Origin: Desulfomonilia bacterium
GTDB taxonomy: Bacteria > Desulfobacterota > Desulfomonilia > UBA1062
Direction: 5' to 3'
NCBI GenBank assembly: GCA_036567785.1
Contig: DATCTV010000062.1
Span: 248,001 to 312,000, forward strand
Length of the DNA stretch: 64,000 nucleotides
In this document: positions 41,073 through 49,855 of the stretch, one piece after another
Layout of the letters: each line of letters starts with the position of its first letter
Numbering within the stretch: position 1 is the stretch's first letter
Notes under the pieces: generated by a model
What the model was told of the DNA's origin: nothing
The model's input: the letters and a program-made list of their open reading frames with translations, nothing else
Databases searched by the model: none
Translations under genes and position numbers: made by a program

Positions 41073-43178
41073 ATGATAAAAAGTCTAATCCGGGTATTAC
41101 TGGCGGTGGTATTGTTTATCGTAGGTTTCCAGACAGGCTTTGCGTCAGAAGAAGAGGCCCAGAAGCCTGCGGGGACGGCTTTGCAGGATATATCAGGCAA
41201 ACGCGTAAGCGAGCCGTTCAAATATTCGGGATACGGAGCGCCTAAATTCAAGGGTGTCAGCAAAGAAACAACCTTTGTCGCCATGAGTGACGGGACAAAA
41301 CTGGCTGTGGACATATTCCTGCCGAAGGACGGTCCTAAAACAGATAAGTTTCCCGCAATATTCATCTTCACACCCTATGGCAGGTCATATCTCTATCCGC
41401 AGATGACTTGGTATGAAAAAGTGATTGCCCGCATAACCAAAGGGACCTCAGGCCCGGTTTTCGACTATTCCCTTAAGTATGATACGAAACTCTTTCTTTC
41501 GCATGGCTATGCAATCGTTGTGGCAGACATGAGGGGAACAGGCGCCTCCTACGGGTCGCAGATTCCCTTTACACCTGTTCTGGCTGAAGACGGAAAAGAG
41601 ATGGTGGACTGGATCGGCTCACAGCCCTGGTCGAACGGAAAAGTCGGGATGACCGGGCAGTCGTATCTGGGCTGGATTCAACTCATGATAGCTGCGAAGC
41701 ATCCCAAGGCTTTAACCTGCATCATGCCCGAGATGATACTGGCCGACGGCTTTACCGAAGGCATACGACCCGGCGGGATTGATGCAATCGCATGGATTGA
41801 ACGTTACAGCGAATTTCTGCAGAACCTAAATCTCAACCGGTTTGATCCCGGGAAAATGAGTCTACCCACGACACCTGCAAAGGATGAGGATAATGATGGG
41901 AGTTGTGCAGATGAAATGCCGCTCATGAAGGACGGCTCATTCCTCGATAATGGAGTGCCTGTATACAGCGACGGCAGGAAGCGGCAGGATATCTACTTCA
42001 ATGCCACGAAAGAGCACACATCTGACATTCCATTCAACTTCTTCGCCAGAAAGAATACACCATATTTCGACAGCACCGCACCGGAGATTATCGGTAACGC
42101 GCGCTTCGTCGACAGCAGCCCGGACTTCTATATAAACGAAATAATCGCATCCGGCATTCCGGTATATAACGTCGGCGGATGGTTCGACGGGTTTACCAAG
42201 GGCACGACAAAACTCTATGCAACGATGGAAGGCAAGACAGCTGCCCGGATGAACATAGCGCCCAGATTCCACTATCATCCGTTCATAACCAAACAGTATA
42301 AAAAATATTTCGGCTACGAAGAAGACTATACGAAACAGATAGCCGCCGAGCGGCTGCGTTTTTTCGACTTCTATCTGAAGGGGATACAAAACGGCATAGC
42401 CTCCGAGCCGCCTGTGAACATATATGTCATGAATTACGGCTGGCGCACAGAAAGAGAGTGGCCGCTCAAGCGTCAGAAAGTGACGCCTTTTTATTTCAAT
42501 TCCCAGAACGGACTGTCACAAAAGCCTTCAAATGAAGGTGCTGATACATATATGGCGGACTTCACCCACAGTTCGAGCTATGGGAAAAACAATAAAAACC
42601 GCTGGCTGATGATGTATACACCCGACGGGCTGATGGACCGAACCGCTCCTGATAAAAAATGCCTTGTCTATGAGACGGAGATTCTGGTCGGCGACATAGA
42701 GGTCACCGGACATCCGGTTGTGGATATATGGGTTTCGTCCAGTAGGGATGACGGCGATTTCTATGTGTATCTTACCGATGTGGACGAATCCGGGAGATCT
42801 CTTTACGTGACCGAAGGTGAACTTCGCGCCGGATGGAAGAACGAATACAATGATGACGACCAGGTGCTCGGAAAAACGGATATTAAGCCTGATCTTCCAT
42901 GGCACGGATACAGGAAAGATCAGTACACTGAAAAACCGTTTGCGGACGGCAAAACAGTAGAACTCAGGTTTGATCTGATGCCGACATCATGGGTTTTCAA
43001 AAAAGGCCACAGGATAAGGATAGCCATAGCATGCGCTGACTATAGGAATTTCGAAATGAATCCGTACCTATGCTCGGGCAATGAGCCGGGAGACTGTCCC
43101 GAAACTCTTGTCTCGATAAAGCACACCAAAGAATACCCGTCAAGAATTGAACTGCCGGTGATACCGTCTGCGCAATAA
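41073..43178 (+). CDS. CocE/NonD-family hydrolase (exported)
   Basis: A 701-residue exported hydrolase. Signal peptide about 1-25 ending in GFASE. The alpha/beta-hydrolase core has MSDGTKLAVDIFLPKDG, VADMRGTGASYGS and the nucleophile elbow GQSYLG (Ser about 199), with GWFDGFTKG downstream; the C-terminal galactose-binding-like jelly roll contains PVVDIWVSSSRDDGDFYVYLTDVDESG (in parts) and KKGHRIRIAIACAD. It is longer than the homologue at 29945, with insertions near residues 240-340. Predicted to hydrolyse esters or amides in the periplasm. Own promoter, likely monocistronic. Confidence 0.83.
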   Translation: MIKSLIRVLLAVVLFIVGFQTGFASEEEAQKPAGTALQDISGKRVSEPFKYSGYGAPKFKGVSKETTFVAMSDGTKLAVDIFLPKDGPKTDKFPAIFIFTPYGRSYLYPQMTWYEKVIARITKGTSGPVFDYSLKYDTKLFLSHGYAIVVADMRGTGASYGSQIPFTPVLAEDGKEMVDWIGSQPWSNGKVGMTGQSYLGWIQLMIAAKHPKALTCIMPEMILADGFTEGIRPGGIDAIAWIERYSEFLQNLNLNRFDPGKMSLPTTPAKDEDNDGSCADEMPLMKDGSFLDNGVPVYSDGRKRQDIYFNATKEHTSDIPFNFFARKNTPYFDSTAPEIIGNARFVDSSPDFYINEIIASGIPVYNVGGWFDGFTKGTTKLYATMEGKTAARMNIAPRFHYHPFITKQYKKYFGYEEDYTKQIAAERLRFFDFYLKGIQNGIASEPPVNIYVMNYGWRTEREWPLKRQKVTPFYFNSQNGLSQKPSNEGADTYMADFTHSSSYGKNNKNRWLMMYTPDGLMDRTAPDKKCLVYETEILVGDIEVTGHPVVDIWVSSSRDDGDFYVYLTDVDESGRSLYVTEGELRAGWKNEYNDDDQVLGKTDIKPDLPWHGYRKDQYTEKPFADGKTVELRFDLMPTSWVFKKGHRIRIAIACADYRNFEMNPYLCSGNEPGDCPETLVSIKHTKEYPSRIELPVIPSAQ

Positions 43179-43252
43179 TGGTGGATGCAAACGGGTAAAA
43201 TTTCATAATGACGATAATCGGGCAGGTCTTAATTCTTGAAAATAAAATTATT

Positions 43253-43282
43253 TTGACAAACCTGAAAGGATGACTCACTAAT
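43253..43282 (+). promoter_or_regulatory. Candidate promoter for the helical exported protein
   Basis: A consensus TTGACA at 43253-43258 is followed 18 bases later by ACTAAT (43277-43282), 32 bases before the ATG at 43315. The -10 element is only a partial match. Confidence 0.4.
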
Positions 43283-43314
43283 AATTTATCAAATAAAATG
43301 GTCGGGAGGCTAAA

Positions 43315-43875
43315 ATGAAAATTCAAAAAATAATGGCGCTGATTTTCATTGTCTGCCTCTTTGTACCTCTCAATCAGGTTATGGCCGGGCAGTGTGATGA
43401 TCTATACAAGATTGCAAAAGGAAACGTTGATACCGCAAAAACATTTGCCAGCCAGAAAAATTACCAAAAGGCCCAGGAGCTTTATCTGGATGCAGCTCGT
43501 CAATTTGAGCAGGCGGCTGCCATGAATGACTGCAGCACCAGGGAAATGATGGAAAATTCCAGGCAAAACGCGGAATACTGCAGGAATGAAGCGGCAGCGA
43601 TAAAGGAAAATGTGAATAGAAGTGCAGCCAATGACAAACTGTTGGATGACTTCAACCAGGCGAAAGACATATACAATCAGGGAGTTGATCAGATGAACAA
43701 CCACCAGTGGCTGAATGCCATAAGCTCTTTCGATCAGGCTGCCGCCTTATGGAATCAGGTGGCGGCGGAGGCTCCTCCGAGCGACTTGAAGAATAAGGCC
43801 CTTCTCTATGCAAAAGATGCCAATGATACTGCAAACCTTATCAGGGAATATAAAAAGAAGAATCTGTACCGCTGA
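43315..43875 (+). CDS. Exported helical (TPR-like) protein
   Basis: A 186-residue protein with a signal peptide (about 1-25, ending VMAGQ) and a mature part that is almost all helix. Two similar units read [36 protein letters not shown] and [36 protein letters not shown] (both seen in parts), the shape of TPR-like helical pairs that expand and pack. No enzyme motif. GGGAGG precedes the ATG. It is followed after 41 bases by the FKBP gene, so both may serve periplasmic protein folding or scaffolding (inference). Confidence 0.6.
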   Translation: MKIQKIMALIFIVCLFVPLNQVMAGQCDDLYKIAKGNVDTAKTFASQKNYQKAQELYLDAARQFEQAAAMNDCSTREMMENSRQNAEYCRNEAAAIKENVNRSAANDKLLDDFNQAKDIYNQGVDQMNNHQWLNAISSFDQAAALWNQVAAEAPPSDLKNKALLYAKDANDTANLIREYKKKNLYR

Positions 43876-43916
43876 TAAACTCGAAAAAAAATATTAAGGC
43901 CAGGGGAGGTGAAGGT

Positions 43917-44342
43917 ATGAAACGATCAGGGTTAATTATAGTTCTGGTTATTGCGGCGGTGTTGATTGCTCTGCCTGCATCTGCCAAAGAGGAGGGTAAA
44001 ACAGTGACAACAGCATCCGGCCTTAAATATATCGATGTTGTTGCAGGCAACGGCGCCTCGCCATCTGTAGGTAAACGTGTAAAGGTGCATTATACCGGGA
44101 CACTTGAAAACGGCAAAAAATTCGACAGTTCGGTTGACCGGAATCAGCCTTTTTCGTTTATTATAGGTGTGGGTCAGGTCATCCCGGGGTGGGATGAAGG
44201 TGTCATGACGATGAAAGTCGGCGGTAAAAGGAAGCTTATCATACCTCCCAATCTCGGTTACGGTGCTAAGGGAGCGGGCGGGGTCATTCCTCCGAACGCA
44301 ACGCTGCTTTTTGATGTGGAGCTGCTCGACGTCGAAAAATAA
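43917..44342 (+). CDS. Periplasmic FKBP-type peptidyl-prolyl isomerase
   Basis: A 141-residue protein: signal peptide about 1-24 (ending SAKEE) and one FKBP domain (about 32-141). Diagnostic segments are [20 protein letters not shown] (about 55-74), [18 protein letters not shown] (about 78-95), [15 protein letters not shown] and [14 protein letters not shown]. The active-site aromatic and Asp residues (Tyr, Phe, Asp, Trp) are in place. It speeds proline cis-trans isomerisation in the periplasm. GGGGAGGTGAAGGT precedes the ATG. Confidence 0.93.
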   Translation: MKRSGLIIVLVIAAVLIALPASAKEEGKTVTTASGLKYIDVVAGNGASPSVGKRVKVHYTGTLENGKKFDSSVDRNQPFSFIIGVGQVIPGWDEGVMTMKVGGKRKLIIPPNLGYGAKGAGGVIPPNATLLFDVELLDVEK

Positions 44343-44415
44343 TCAGCCTTAAGATATTTCCGCCGGCGGTTCATGTGATGAGGCTGCCGGTTTAATATCA
44401 TGCTGGAGTACACGA

Positions 44416-44892
44416 GTGAGCAATCTGATTTCAGCCGAAGGCTTGAAAAAACTGATCGAGGAGTATGATTATCTCTGGAAGGTGGAGCGCCCTAAAGTGG
44501 TTCGCGGTGTCGCCGATGCCGCAGCGGAAGGTGACCGATCGGAGAATGCCGAATACATCTATGGCAAAAGGCGCCTGAGAGAGATAGACAGCAAGCTTAA
44601 ACATCTTTCTTCCCGGCTGAAAGTGCTGAAAGTGGCTGATCCTCCCCCTGAACATCCGTCTGCGGTTACTTTCGGATGCTGGGTCACGTATGAGGAGGAG
44701 TCTGGAATCAAACGTTGTTATCAGCTGGTTGGTCCCGAGGAGACTGATGTGAGCACAGGCAGGATCAGCATTGACTCGCCTGTCGGCAGGGCGCTGCTTA
44801 ACAGGAAGGTGGATGAGGAAGTTACTGTTAAGAGGCCTGACGGAGAGATCACATTGTGTATCACAGGGATTTTTTCGACCCGGCCTGAATAA
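44416..44892 (+). CDS. greB: Transcription elongation factor GreB
   Basis: A 158-residue GreA/GreB factor. The N-terminal coiled coil contains the catalytic tip DRSENAEYIYGKRRLREID (about 39-57), in which the D..E pair chelates Mg in the RNA polymerase active site; the YIYGKRRLREID text is the GreB form rather than GreA. The C-terminal FKBP-like domain has GRISIDSPVGRALLNRKVDEEVTV (in parts). It rescues backtracked polymerase by stimulating RNA cleavage. GTG start behind TGGAG. Confidence 0.92.
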   Translation: MSNLISAEGLKKLIEEYDYLWKVERPKVVRGVADAAAEGDRSENAEYIYGKRRLREIDSKLKHLSSRLKVLKVADPPPEHPSAVTFGCWVTYEEESGIKRCYQLVGPEETDVSTGRISIDSPVGRALLNRKVDEEVTVKRPDGEITLCITGIFSTRPE

Positions 44893-44973
44893 TGAAGGCA
44901 AGACTTCTGGAACTGGCTTCAAAACGCAAAAGACCTGAAGAAATTGAGCTTAAAAACAATAGGGGAGGGTGTA

Positions 44974-45336
44974 ATGGTTAAAATTCTGCTTTTTCTTGTT
45001 CTGGGTTTGACTGCGGGAGGGTTAAGCGGCTTGATCGGTATTGGTGGTGGAGTCATCATTGTTCCTGCCCTGATATTCCTGTTTGGTTTTTCACAGCATA
45101 TGGCTCAAGGCACGACTTTAGCCCTGCTGGTTCCGCCAATCGGCATTCTTGGCGCATGGGCATACTACAGGCAAGGTTATGTTGATATAAAAATTGCATT
45201 AATTATCTGCCTGGGCTTCTTCATCGGAAGCCTCATTGGGGCAAAGTTCGCCGTAAATATACCCGGGAGGCTCCTGGAAAAGATATTCGGGATAGCCTTG
45301 TTTGCGATATCGTTAAAAATGATATTTTCCAGATGA
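44974..45336 (+). CDS. Half-size TauE/SafE-family membrane protein
   Basis: A 120-residue protein with four hydrophobic segments. GLTAGGLSGLIGIGGGVIIVPALIFLFG (in parts, about 9-36) is the N-terminal TauE/SafE (sulfite exporter) signature, and MAQGTTLALLVPPIG and GAKFAVNIPGRLLEKIFGIAL complete a single repeat. Full members have two such halves (about 250 residues), so this one probably works as a dimer or with a partner half. GGGGAGGGTGT precedes the ATG at 44974. Its stop overlaps the next ATG by four bases. Confidence 0.8.
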   Translation: MVKILLFLVLGLTAGGLSGLIGIGGGVIIVPALIFLFGFSQHMAQGTTLALLVPPIGILGAWAYYRQGYVDIKIALIICLGFFIGSLIGAKFAVNIPGRLLEKIFGIALFAISLKMIFSR

Positions 45337-45575
45337 AACAGGATATGAGACGGGATCCGTGCAGGATTGAAGAGGCATATGATTCCGTAGCCGATGAATT
45401 CCTGGGCATGAAAACACATCTGGACTTCATGTATTTCACTGTTGATTTCATTTTCGGCTGCCTGAAAAAGTGCGGCTTGGTCGATGTTGATATAATTGAA
45501 AGAGAGCCGTATCCGGATGTGGAATATCAAAGCGGAAGGGCTTATGTGTTTACAGTAAAGCCTGCCGGGATATAA
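45333..45575 (+). CDS. Short ORF resembling an internally deleted SAM methyltransferase
   Basis: An 80-residue protein. Its N-terminus, RIEEAYDSVADEFLG, resembles the entry helix of class I methyltransferases, and its C-terminus, LDFMYFTVDFIFGCLKKCGL then IIEREPYPDVEYQSGRAYVFTVKP, resembles their last helix and strands (typically a RePYp.vEyqSrRaYvfa.KP ending). The whole SAM-binding Rossmann core that should lie between is missing, so an internal deletion of roughly 130 residues is the simplest reading. The frame is intact and overlaps the TauE stop (ATGA), so it may still be translated. No activity is expected. Confidence 0.5.
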   Translation: MKQDMRRDPCRIEEAYDSVADEFLGMKTHLDFMYFTVDFIFGCLKKCGLVDVDIIEREPYPDVEYQSGRAYVFTVKPAGI

Positions 45576-45601
45576 TTATTTATATTGGGAGGTTGGTAAA
45601 G

Positions 45602-46117
45602 ATGTTGTGCGTAAATATATGGAGTTTCAGGGGCAAGTCGGCTGCGTGGGGACATGCTTCGATGCAGATTGACAGGACATATATCTCATGGTGGCCGGAA
45701 AGGCCGGGGCTTGTTCCTTCTCACATTCACCAGAACATATATTCGTCCAATCCTTTCAGGAACAGGACATTCGATGAGGATGTAAAGGCTGAAAAGCAGA
45801 AGCCCGACCATCAGATATACATAGAAGGGCTTGACGAAAACAGGATCAAGGACTGGTGGCAGTCGTTCGGCCTGAACAGGGACGGCGTGAAGTTTCAGGG
45901 CCCGCTTCTCCCATGGGATACTCTCAAATTAAACTGCTCGACCGTCGTATCCACTGCATTGAGGAAAGGAGGGGGCGACAGGTATTCAAGTTGGGTTAAG
46001 TCTTGGAACCTCGTATGGAAACCATCTGATGTTCTTGCCTATGCCCTGTCCATCCAGAAGGGACTTGCAAGGAAAGACAAGAGCGAAGATCCCCTGAAGA
46101 ACTACAAGGGATTCTGA
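45602..46117 (+). CDS. Putative permuted NlpC/P60-like cysteine hydrolase
   Basis: A 171-residue protein without a signal peptide. It holds a conserved-looking WGHASMQI (His18) followed by TYISWWPERPG near the N-terminus and LNCSTVVSTALRKGG (Cys112) near the C-terminus. A His before the Cys, each in such contexts, is the arrangement of circularly permuted papain-like/NlpC-P60 hydrolases (LRAT/YiiX type). The WGHAxM and YISWWP text also recalls proteins found with secretion-system effectors. GGGAGGTTGGTAAAG precedes ATG 45602; a TTG three codons earlier is less likely. Fold call tentative. Confidence 0.5.
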   Translation: MLCVNIWSFRGKSAAWGHASMQIDRTYISWWPERPGLVPSHIHQNIYSSNPFRNRTFDEDVKAEKQKPDHQIYIEGLDENRIKDWWQSFGLNRDGVKFQGPLLPWDTLKLNCSTVVSTALRKGGGDRYSSWVKSWNLVWKPSDVLAYALSIQKGLARKDKSEDPLKNYKGF

Positions 46118-46167
46118 TGCCCGTTCCTTGAAGCATGCAAAAAGGTGTGGTGATATGAGGACTCACA

Positions 46168-47016
46168 ATGAAAGCTGACAGTCCGAGTGAAACCGCAATG
46201 AAGGTTGCGTTGAGGCGTGCCGCCCACCAGATTATGGACAGGCCCAGGGTGTTAGAGGACCCACTTGCATTGCGCATCCTTGGTCTTGAAAATGCCTTGT
46301 CGCAAAACCCATTACCAGAATGGCTGAAGGATTCAACACTATCTCGCGTGATCAGGGCCTCAATGGCCGCCCGCAGCAGGTTTGCGGAAGACGAACTTGG
46401 CAGGGCCGTGCAAAACGGAATCAGACAATATGTGGTTCTCGGCGCAGGGCTCGATACATTTGCATACAGGAATCCCTACGAAGATCTGCGCGTGTTCGAG
46501 GTGGACTGTCCGGACACGCAAACATTTAAGCGCACTCTTTTGAATAAATCAGGCATTGATGTTCCATCAGGACTTACATTCTCACCCGTTGATTTTGAAA
46601 AAGAGACGCTCGCTGAGGGCCTGATCCGGGCAGGCTTCAAGAGGGATGAAAGGGCGTTCTTCTCGTGGCTGGGCGTTACCATGTATCTGAGCGGGGCTGC
46701 AATCGATACGACACTTGCATTTATCGCATCAATGCCTGCAGGAAGTGTTGTGGTTTTCGACTACATGATATCTCCTTCACTGCTCGGGCCGACAGGCATG
46801 AAAGCATTTGAAGGTCTGTCCAGTCATGTGGCCGAGGCAGGCGAACCGTTTCAAAGTTTCTTCGATCCGTCCGAGTTGAGGAAGCATTTACTGAAAATGG
46901 GATTCGCTCATGCCGAAGATATTGGTCCTGATGATATGAACGCAAGATACTTCAGCAATCGTACCGACGGAATGAAGACGGGAAGGCTCGCACATTTAAT
47001 GAACGCGCGGACCTGA
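46168..47016 (+). CDS. PPM/leucine carboxymethyltransferase-family methyltransferase (TIGR00027-like)
   Basis: A 282-residue SAM methyltransferase of the family with AHQIMDRPRVLEDPLALRILG at the start, SMAARSRFAEDEL, and the SAM motif YVVLGAGLDTFAYRNPYEDLRVFEVDCPDTQ (in parts, about 91-121). FSWLGVTMYLS and DDMNARYFSNRTDG complete the pattern. Mycobacterial members are numerous, and polyketide and protein carboxyl methylation are known in relatives. GAGGACTCACA precedes the ATG. Single gene, convergent with the lysoplasmalogenase-like gene. Confidence 0.87.
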   Translation: MKADSPSETAMKVALRRAAHQIMDRPRVLEDPLALRILGLENALSQNPLPEWLKDSTLSRVIRASMAARSRFAEDELGRAVQNGIRQYVVLGAGLDTFAYRNPYEDLRVFEVDCPDTQTFKRTLLNKSGIDVPSGLTFSPVDFEKETLAEGLIRAGFKRDERAFFSWLGVTMYLSGAAIDTTLAFIASMPAGSVVVFDYMISPSLLGPTGMKAFEGLSSHVAEAGEPFQSFFDPSELRKHLLKMGFAHAEDIGPDDMNARYFSNRTDGMKTGRLAHLMNART

Positions 47017-47048
47017 CCGGATGAACAGGGCTGAATTCTAAAATCGAA

Positions 47049-47732
47049 TCAGTCGCTTAAGGCCGAGCAAACCTTTTTGCCGTATGAGGCGCTCAACGCG
47101 ATCAAAAGCTGTCCCCCTGAATAGAGGAAAGGCCCGAACAGTATCGGCACAACCTTTGAGTATGTATGAAGGGCGAATTCGACATCGCCTATATATAGCA
47201 TGGCGGTGCCGATTGTAAGGAATGTTGCCTGAGTCTTTGATATCTTATTTCCGAAAAATGTGGAAACCGCCCTGGTGACGACGAACGGTAGCACGAGCCC
47301 GTATATCATCCCGGGTATCCTCATATTGCCGAGATAGGGCCAGAGATATGACATGACGCCTGCGTATATAACGAGGGCCGCCGCTCCCACATACAGGTCC
47401 TGCCTGTGAAAGCCGTTTATTACGGTAAGCCCCACGGCGTATGTCATGTAGGCGATGATTGCGATTACGAGGCCCCTTATGACAACGAACGGGTCGGTCA
47501 TGTTGAGGTTCAGAAAGTCTCCAAGGAGAGCAATTGCAAGACCTGCAGAGAGCCAGACAGTGAGTTTTCTGTTGGTGCCAGGCCTGGTGAAGGAGAGCAG
47601 GGCGGTTATTATGCACAGGATCGTTATAACGGGCTGGACTACCGAAACGGTCGAAAGGTCGTTCTGCTGGCGAGCCCACCAGTAGATTACAATACCCACG
47701 ACTGCGAAAAGAACCGGGATAAGATAATACAT
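47049..47732 (-). CDS. Lysoplasmalogenase-family (YhhN/TMEM86) membrane protein
   Basis: A 227-residue protein with about eight transmembrane helices. Family signatures are QPVITILCIITALL, GLAIALLGDFLNL (about 66-78, catalytic Asp region), GLVLPFVVTRAV and LTIGTAMLYIGDVEFALH (second Asp), followed by FLYSGGQLLIALSA. Members hydrolyse the vinyl-ether bond of lysoplasmalogens, lipids found in many anaerobes. GGGGAGGCGGCC precedes the ATG. Isolated on the minus strand. Confidence 0.82.
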   Translation of the reverse strand: MYYLIPVLFAVVGIVIYWWARQQNDLSTVSVVQPVITILCIITALLSFTRPGTNRKLTVWLSAGLAIALLGDFLNLNMTDPFVVIRGLVIAIIAYMTYAVGLTVINGFHRQDLYVGAAALVIYAGVMSYLWPYLGNMRIPGMIYGLVLPFVVTRAVSTFFGNKISKTQATFLTIGTAMLYIGDVEFALHTYSKVVPILFGPFLYSGGQLLIALSASYGKKVCSALSD

Positions 47733-47886
47733 GGCCGCCTCCCCGAGAATAATATTTACTTGATTCTCTTTATCGATACCACATCCGGCCTTTAATCACT
47801 ATTTCAAAAGAATTGGGTCTTGGATAAGGCTTTGTCTGCTTGCTTCATCATTGACAAATACTGATTAATGCCGAAAATGAAATGAT

Positions 47887-48276
47887 ATGGAAATATTCAA
47901 TAGAAATAATTGGAGGAACACCGGAAAGCTCGAAGCCCTCACCTCATACATGCTCATAAGCCCATACAGCTCATCGTGCGGAAATCTGTCAATACAGGTT
48001 TCCGAGGTTCCGGCCGGGTCGGAGCAGCCTGTTCATGCACATGAACCCGAACAGTGCTATTATATCATCAGCGGTAAAGGGCTTATGATCATTGAAGACG
48101 AGAGACGGGAGGTTTGCGCAGGTGACGCAATTCATATCCCGCCAAACAGAAATCACGGGATAAAAAATACGGGAAATGAGGTTCTGGAATATCTGACTGC
48201 CAACTCGCCCTGCTTTTCAAAAGAGTATGAAGACCGGTTGTGGCCGGCAAACCCTAAAAAAAACAGGAAAAGATAA
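47887..48276 (+). CDS. Cupin-domain protein
   Basis: A 129-residue single-cupin protein. Motif 1 is PVHAHEPEQCYYIISGKGLMII (in parts, about 47-68: H..H....E) and motif 2 is GDAIHIPPNRNHGIKNTG (about 81-98), so the metal ligands His, His, Glu and His are all present. Small cupins bind sugars or act as isomerases or dioxygenases. The ribosome site is weak. It is followed after two bases by the DUF3795 gene, so both are co-transcribed. Confidence 0.85.
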   Translation: MEIFNRNNWRNTGKLEALTSYMLISPYSSSCGNLSIQVSEVPAGSEQPVHAHEPEQCYYIISGKGLMIIEDERREVCAGDAIHIPPNRNHGIKNTGNEVLEYLTANSPCFSKEYEDRLWPANPKKNRKR

Positions 48277-48278
48277 AA

Positions 48279-48818
48279 ATGAAAAAAGAGGAAAGTCATC
48301 AGGCAAAAGAGGATAAAAAACTGGCAGCGGTATGCGGTCTTTACTGTGAGGCTTGCTCCTTATATATCGCAACCACTGAAGACCCGGCCAGGCTCAAGGC
48401 TATGGCCAGCCGGTTTCAGATGTCAGAGGAAGAAGTGAAATGCTATGGGTGCCTCGCGGAAAAGAGAGGCCCTTACTGCAGGATATGCAAAATGTCCGGT
48501 TGCGCCGCTCAAAAGGGAATCGGTTTCTGTGTGGAATGTGACGAGTATCCATGTGAAGCTTTGAAAGAATTTCAGTCGGCAATGCCGCACAGGATCGAGC
48601 TTTTCAAAGACCTTGACCGGATCAGGACAGCGGGATGGGAGAACTGGCTGAAGGAGATACGGGAAAACTACAGTTGCCATAAATGCCGGACAATTAATTC
48701 CGCCTACGATATTAAATGCAGGAATTGCGGCGAAGAACCGGGCAGTGATTACGCGGCCAGAAATAAAGAAGCAATCGGTAAGCATCTGAAGAAAATGTTG
48801 TTCACTTGTGATGACTGA
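48279..48818 (+). CDS. DUF3795 cysteine-rich zinc-ribbon protein
   Basis: A 179-residue protein. Residues about 14-100 match DUF3795: AAVCGLYCEACSLYIATTED, CYGCLAEKRGPYCRICKMSGCAAQKGIGFCVECDEYPCEAL (in parts) with about eleven cysteines. Residues 128-150 form an added zinc ribbon: YSCHKCRTINSAYDIKCRNCGEEP, two CxxC knuckles. Metal binding is nearly certain, function unknown. It starts two bases after the cupin stop. Confidence 0.82.
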   Translation: MKKEESHQAKEDKKLAAVCGLYCEACSLYIATTEDPARLKAMASRFQMSEEEVKCYGCLAEKRGPYCRICKMSGCAAQKGIGFCVECDEYPCEALKEFQSAMPHRIELFKDLDRIRTAGWENWLKEIRENYSCHKCRTINSAYDIKCRNCGEEPGSDYAARNKEAIGKHLKKMLFTCDD

Positions 48819-48875
48819 AGATGGTCTGCACAATAAAAGATAAATTATTACCTGAAAAAGAAAGGATAAATAATT

Positions 48876-49811
48876 ATGGAAAAGACAGATATCATTAAAG
48901 CGTACGGTGAAACAAATTTCAGGACTGCTGCTAAGCTTTCAATATGCCTGGGCGGTTTTCTGATGATTATTGCATTGAATTCAGTGCCTCTTCAGGCTGA
49001 GACGAATTGGCCTCATATGGCCGTATCAAAAGACGGCGTTCCGATTTCATATGAAATATACGGTGCAGGAGAGCCGACCCTTGTCTTCGTGCATGGCTGG
49101 AGCTGTGATTCGCGTTACTGGAGGGCGCAGCTTCCGTATTTTTCAAAAAAATACAGGGTTGTCGTCATCGATCTTGCAGGCCACGGTAATTCCGGCCTGT
49201 CGCGCAAGGATTATACGATGAAGTCTTTCGGAGAGGATGTCAAGGCGGTTGCCGATGCGGCGGGAGGCGGAAAAGTCATCCTGATAGGCCATTCAATGGG
49301 CGGTTCTGTGATAGCGGAAGCCGCCGGGCTCATGCCTGATAATGTCATAGGCCTGATCGGCATAGATACGCTTCAGGACATTGAGTATCCGCTCACACAA
49401 AAAGAGCTTAAAATGATGACTGAGCCTATTGAAAAAGACTTTAGGACAGGAAGCCGTGAATTTATCAAACAGATGATATTACCCGGAACCGATAAAAAAC
49501 TCAGTGAATGGATTCTATCCGATATTTCGGCTGCACCACCAACTGTAGCCATGAGTGCAATGAACAATATGATGGCCCAGTACATTACAGGGGACGCTGC
49601 GAAGATATTCGATAAAATCCGCGTTCCGGTCATTACGGTGGATGGGGATATGTCGGCGATCAACTATAAGGCCAACAGGAGGCATATGTTTTCCTTCGAA
49701 GCGATCATTATAAAAAATGCCGATCATTTCCTGATGATGGACAAATCCGACGAATTCAACCTGGCATTGGATAAGGCGATAGATAAGCTCTCGGGAAAAC
49801 CGGATAAGTAA
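48876..49811 (+). CDS. Exported alpha/beta hydrolase
   Basis: A 311-residue hydrolase with an N-terminal membrane/signal segment (about 21-42: LSICLGGFLMIIALNSVPLQ). The fold is complete: oxyanion loop VFVHGWSCDSRYW (about 71-83), IDLAGHGNSGLS, nucleophile GHSMGGSV (Ser about 139), a late Asp in VITVDGDMS and the His in IIKNADHFLMMD. Likely acts in the periplasm on an ester or similar bond. AAAGGATAAATAATT precedes the ATG. Confidence 0.85.
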   Translation: MEKTDIIKAYGETNFRTAAKLSICLGGFLMIIALNSVPLQAETNWPHMAVSKDGVPISYEIYGAGEPTLVFVHGWSCDSRYWRAQLPYFSKKYRVVVIDLAGHGNSGLSRKDYTMKSFGEDVKAVADAAGGGKVILIGHSMGGSVIAEAAGLMPDNVIGLIGIDTLQDIEYPLTQKELKMMTEPIEKDFRTGSREFIKQMILPGTDKKLSEWILSDISAAPPTVAMSAMNNMMAQYITGDAAKIFDKIRVPVITVDGDMSAINYKANRRHMFSFEAIIIKNADHFLMMDKSDEFNLALDKAIDKLSGKPDK

Positions 49812-49855
49812 GCTTTGAAGAGTTATAAAAATCTCATTTCAAGGAGGAAATGAAG

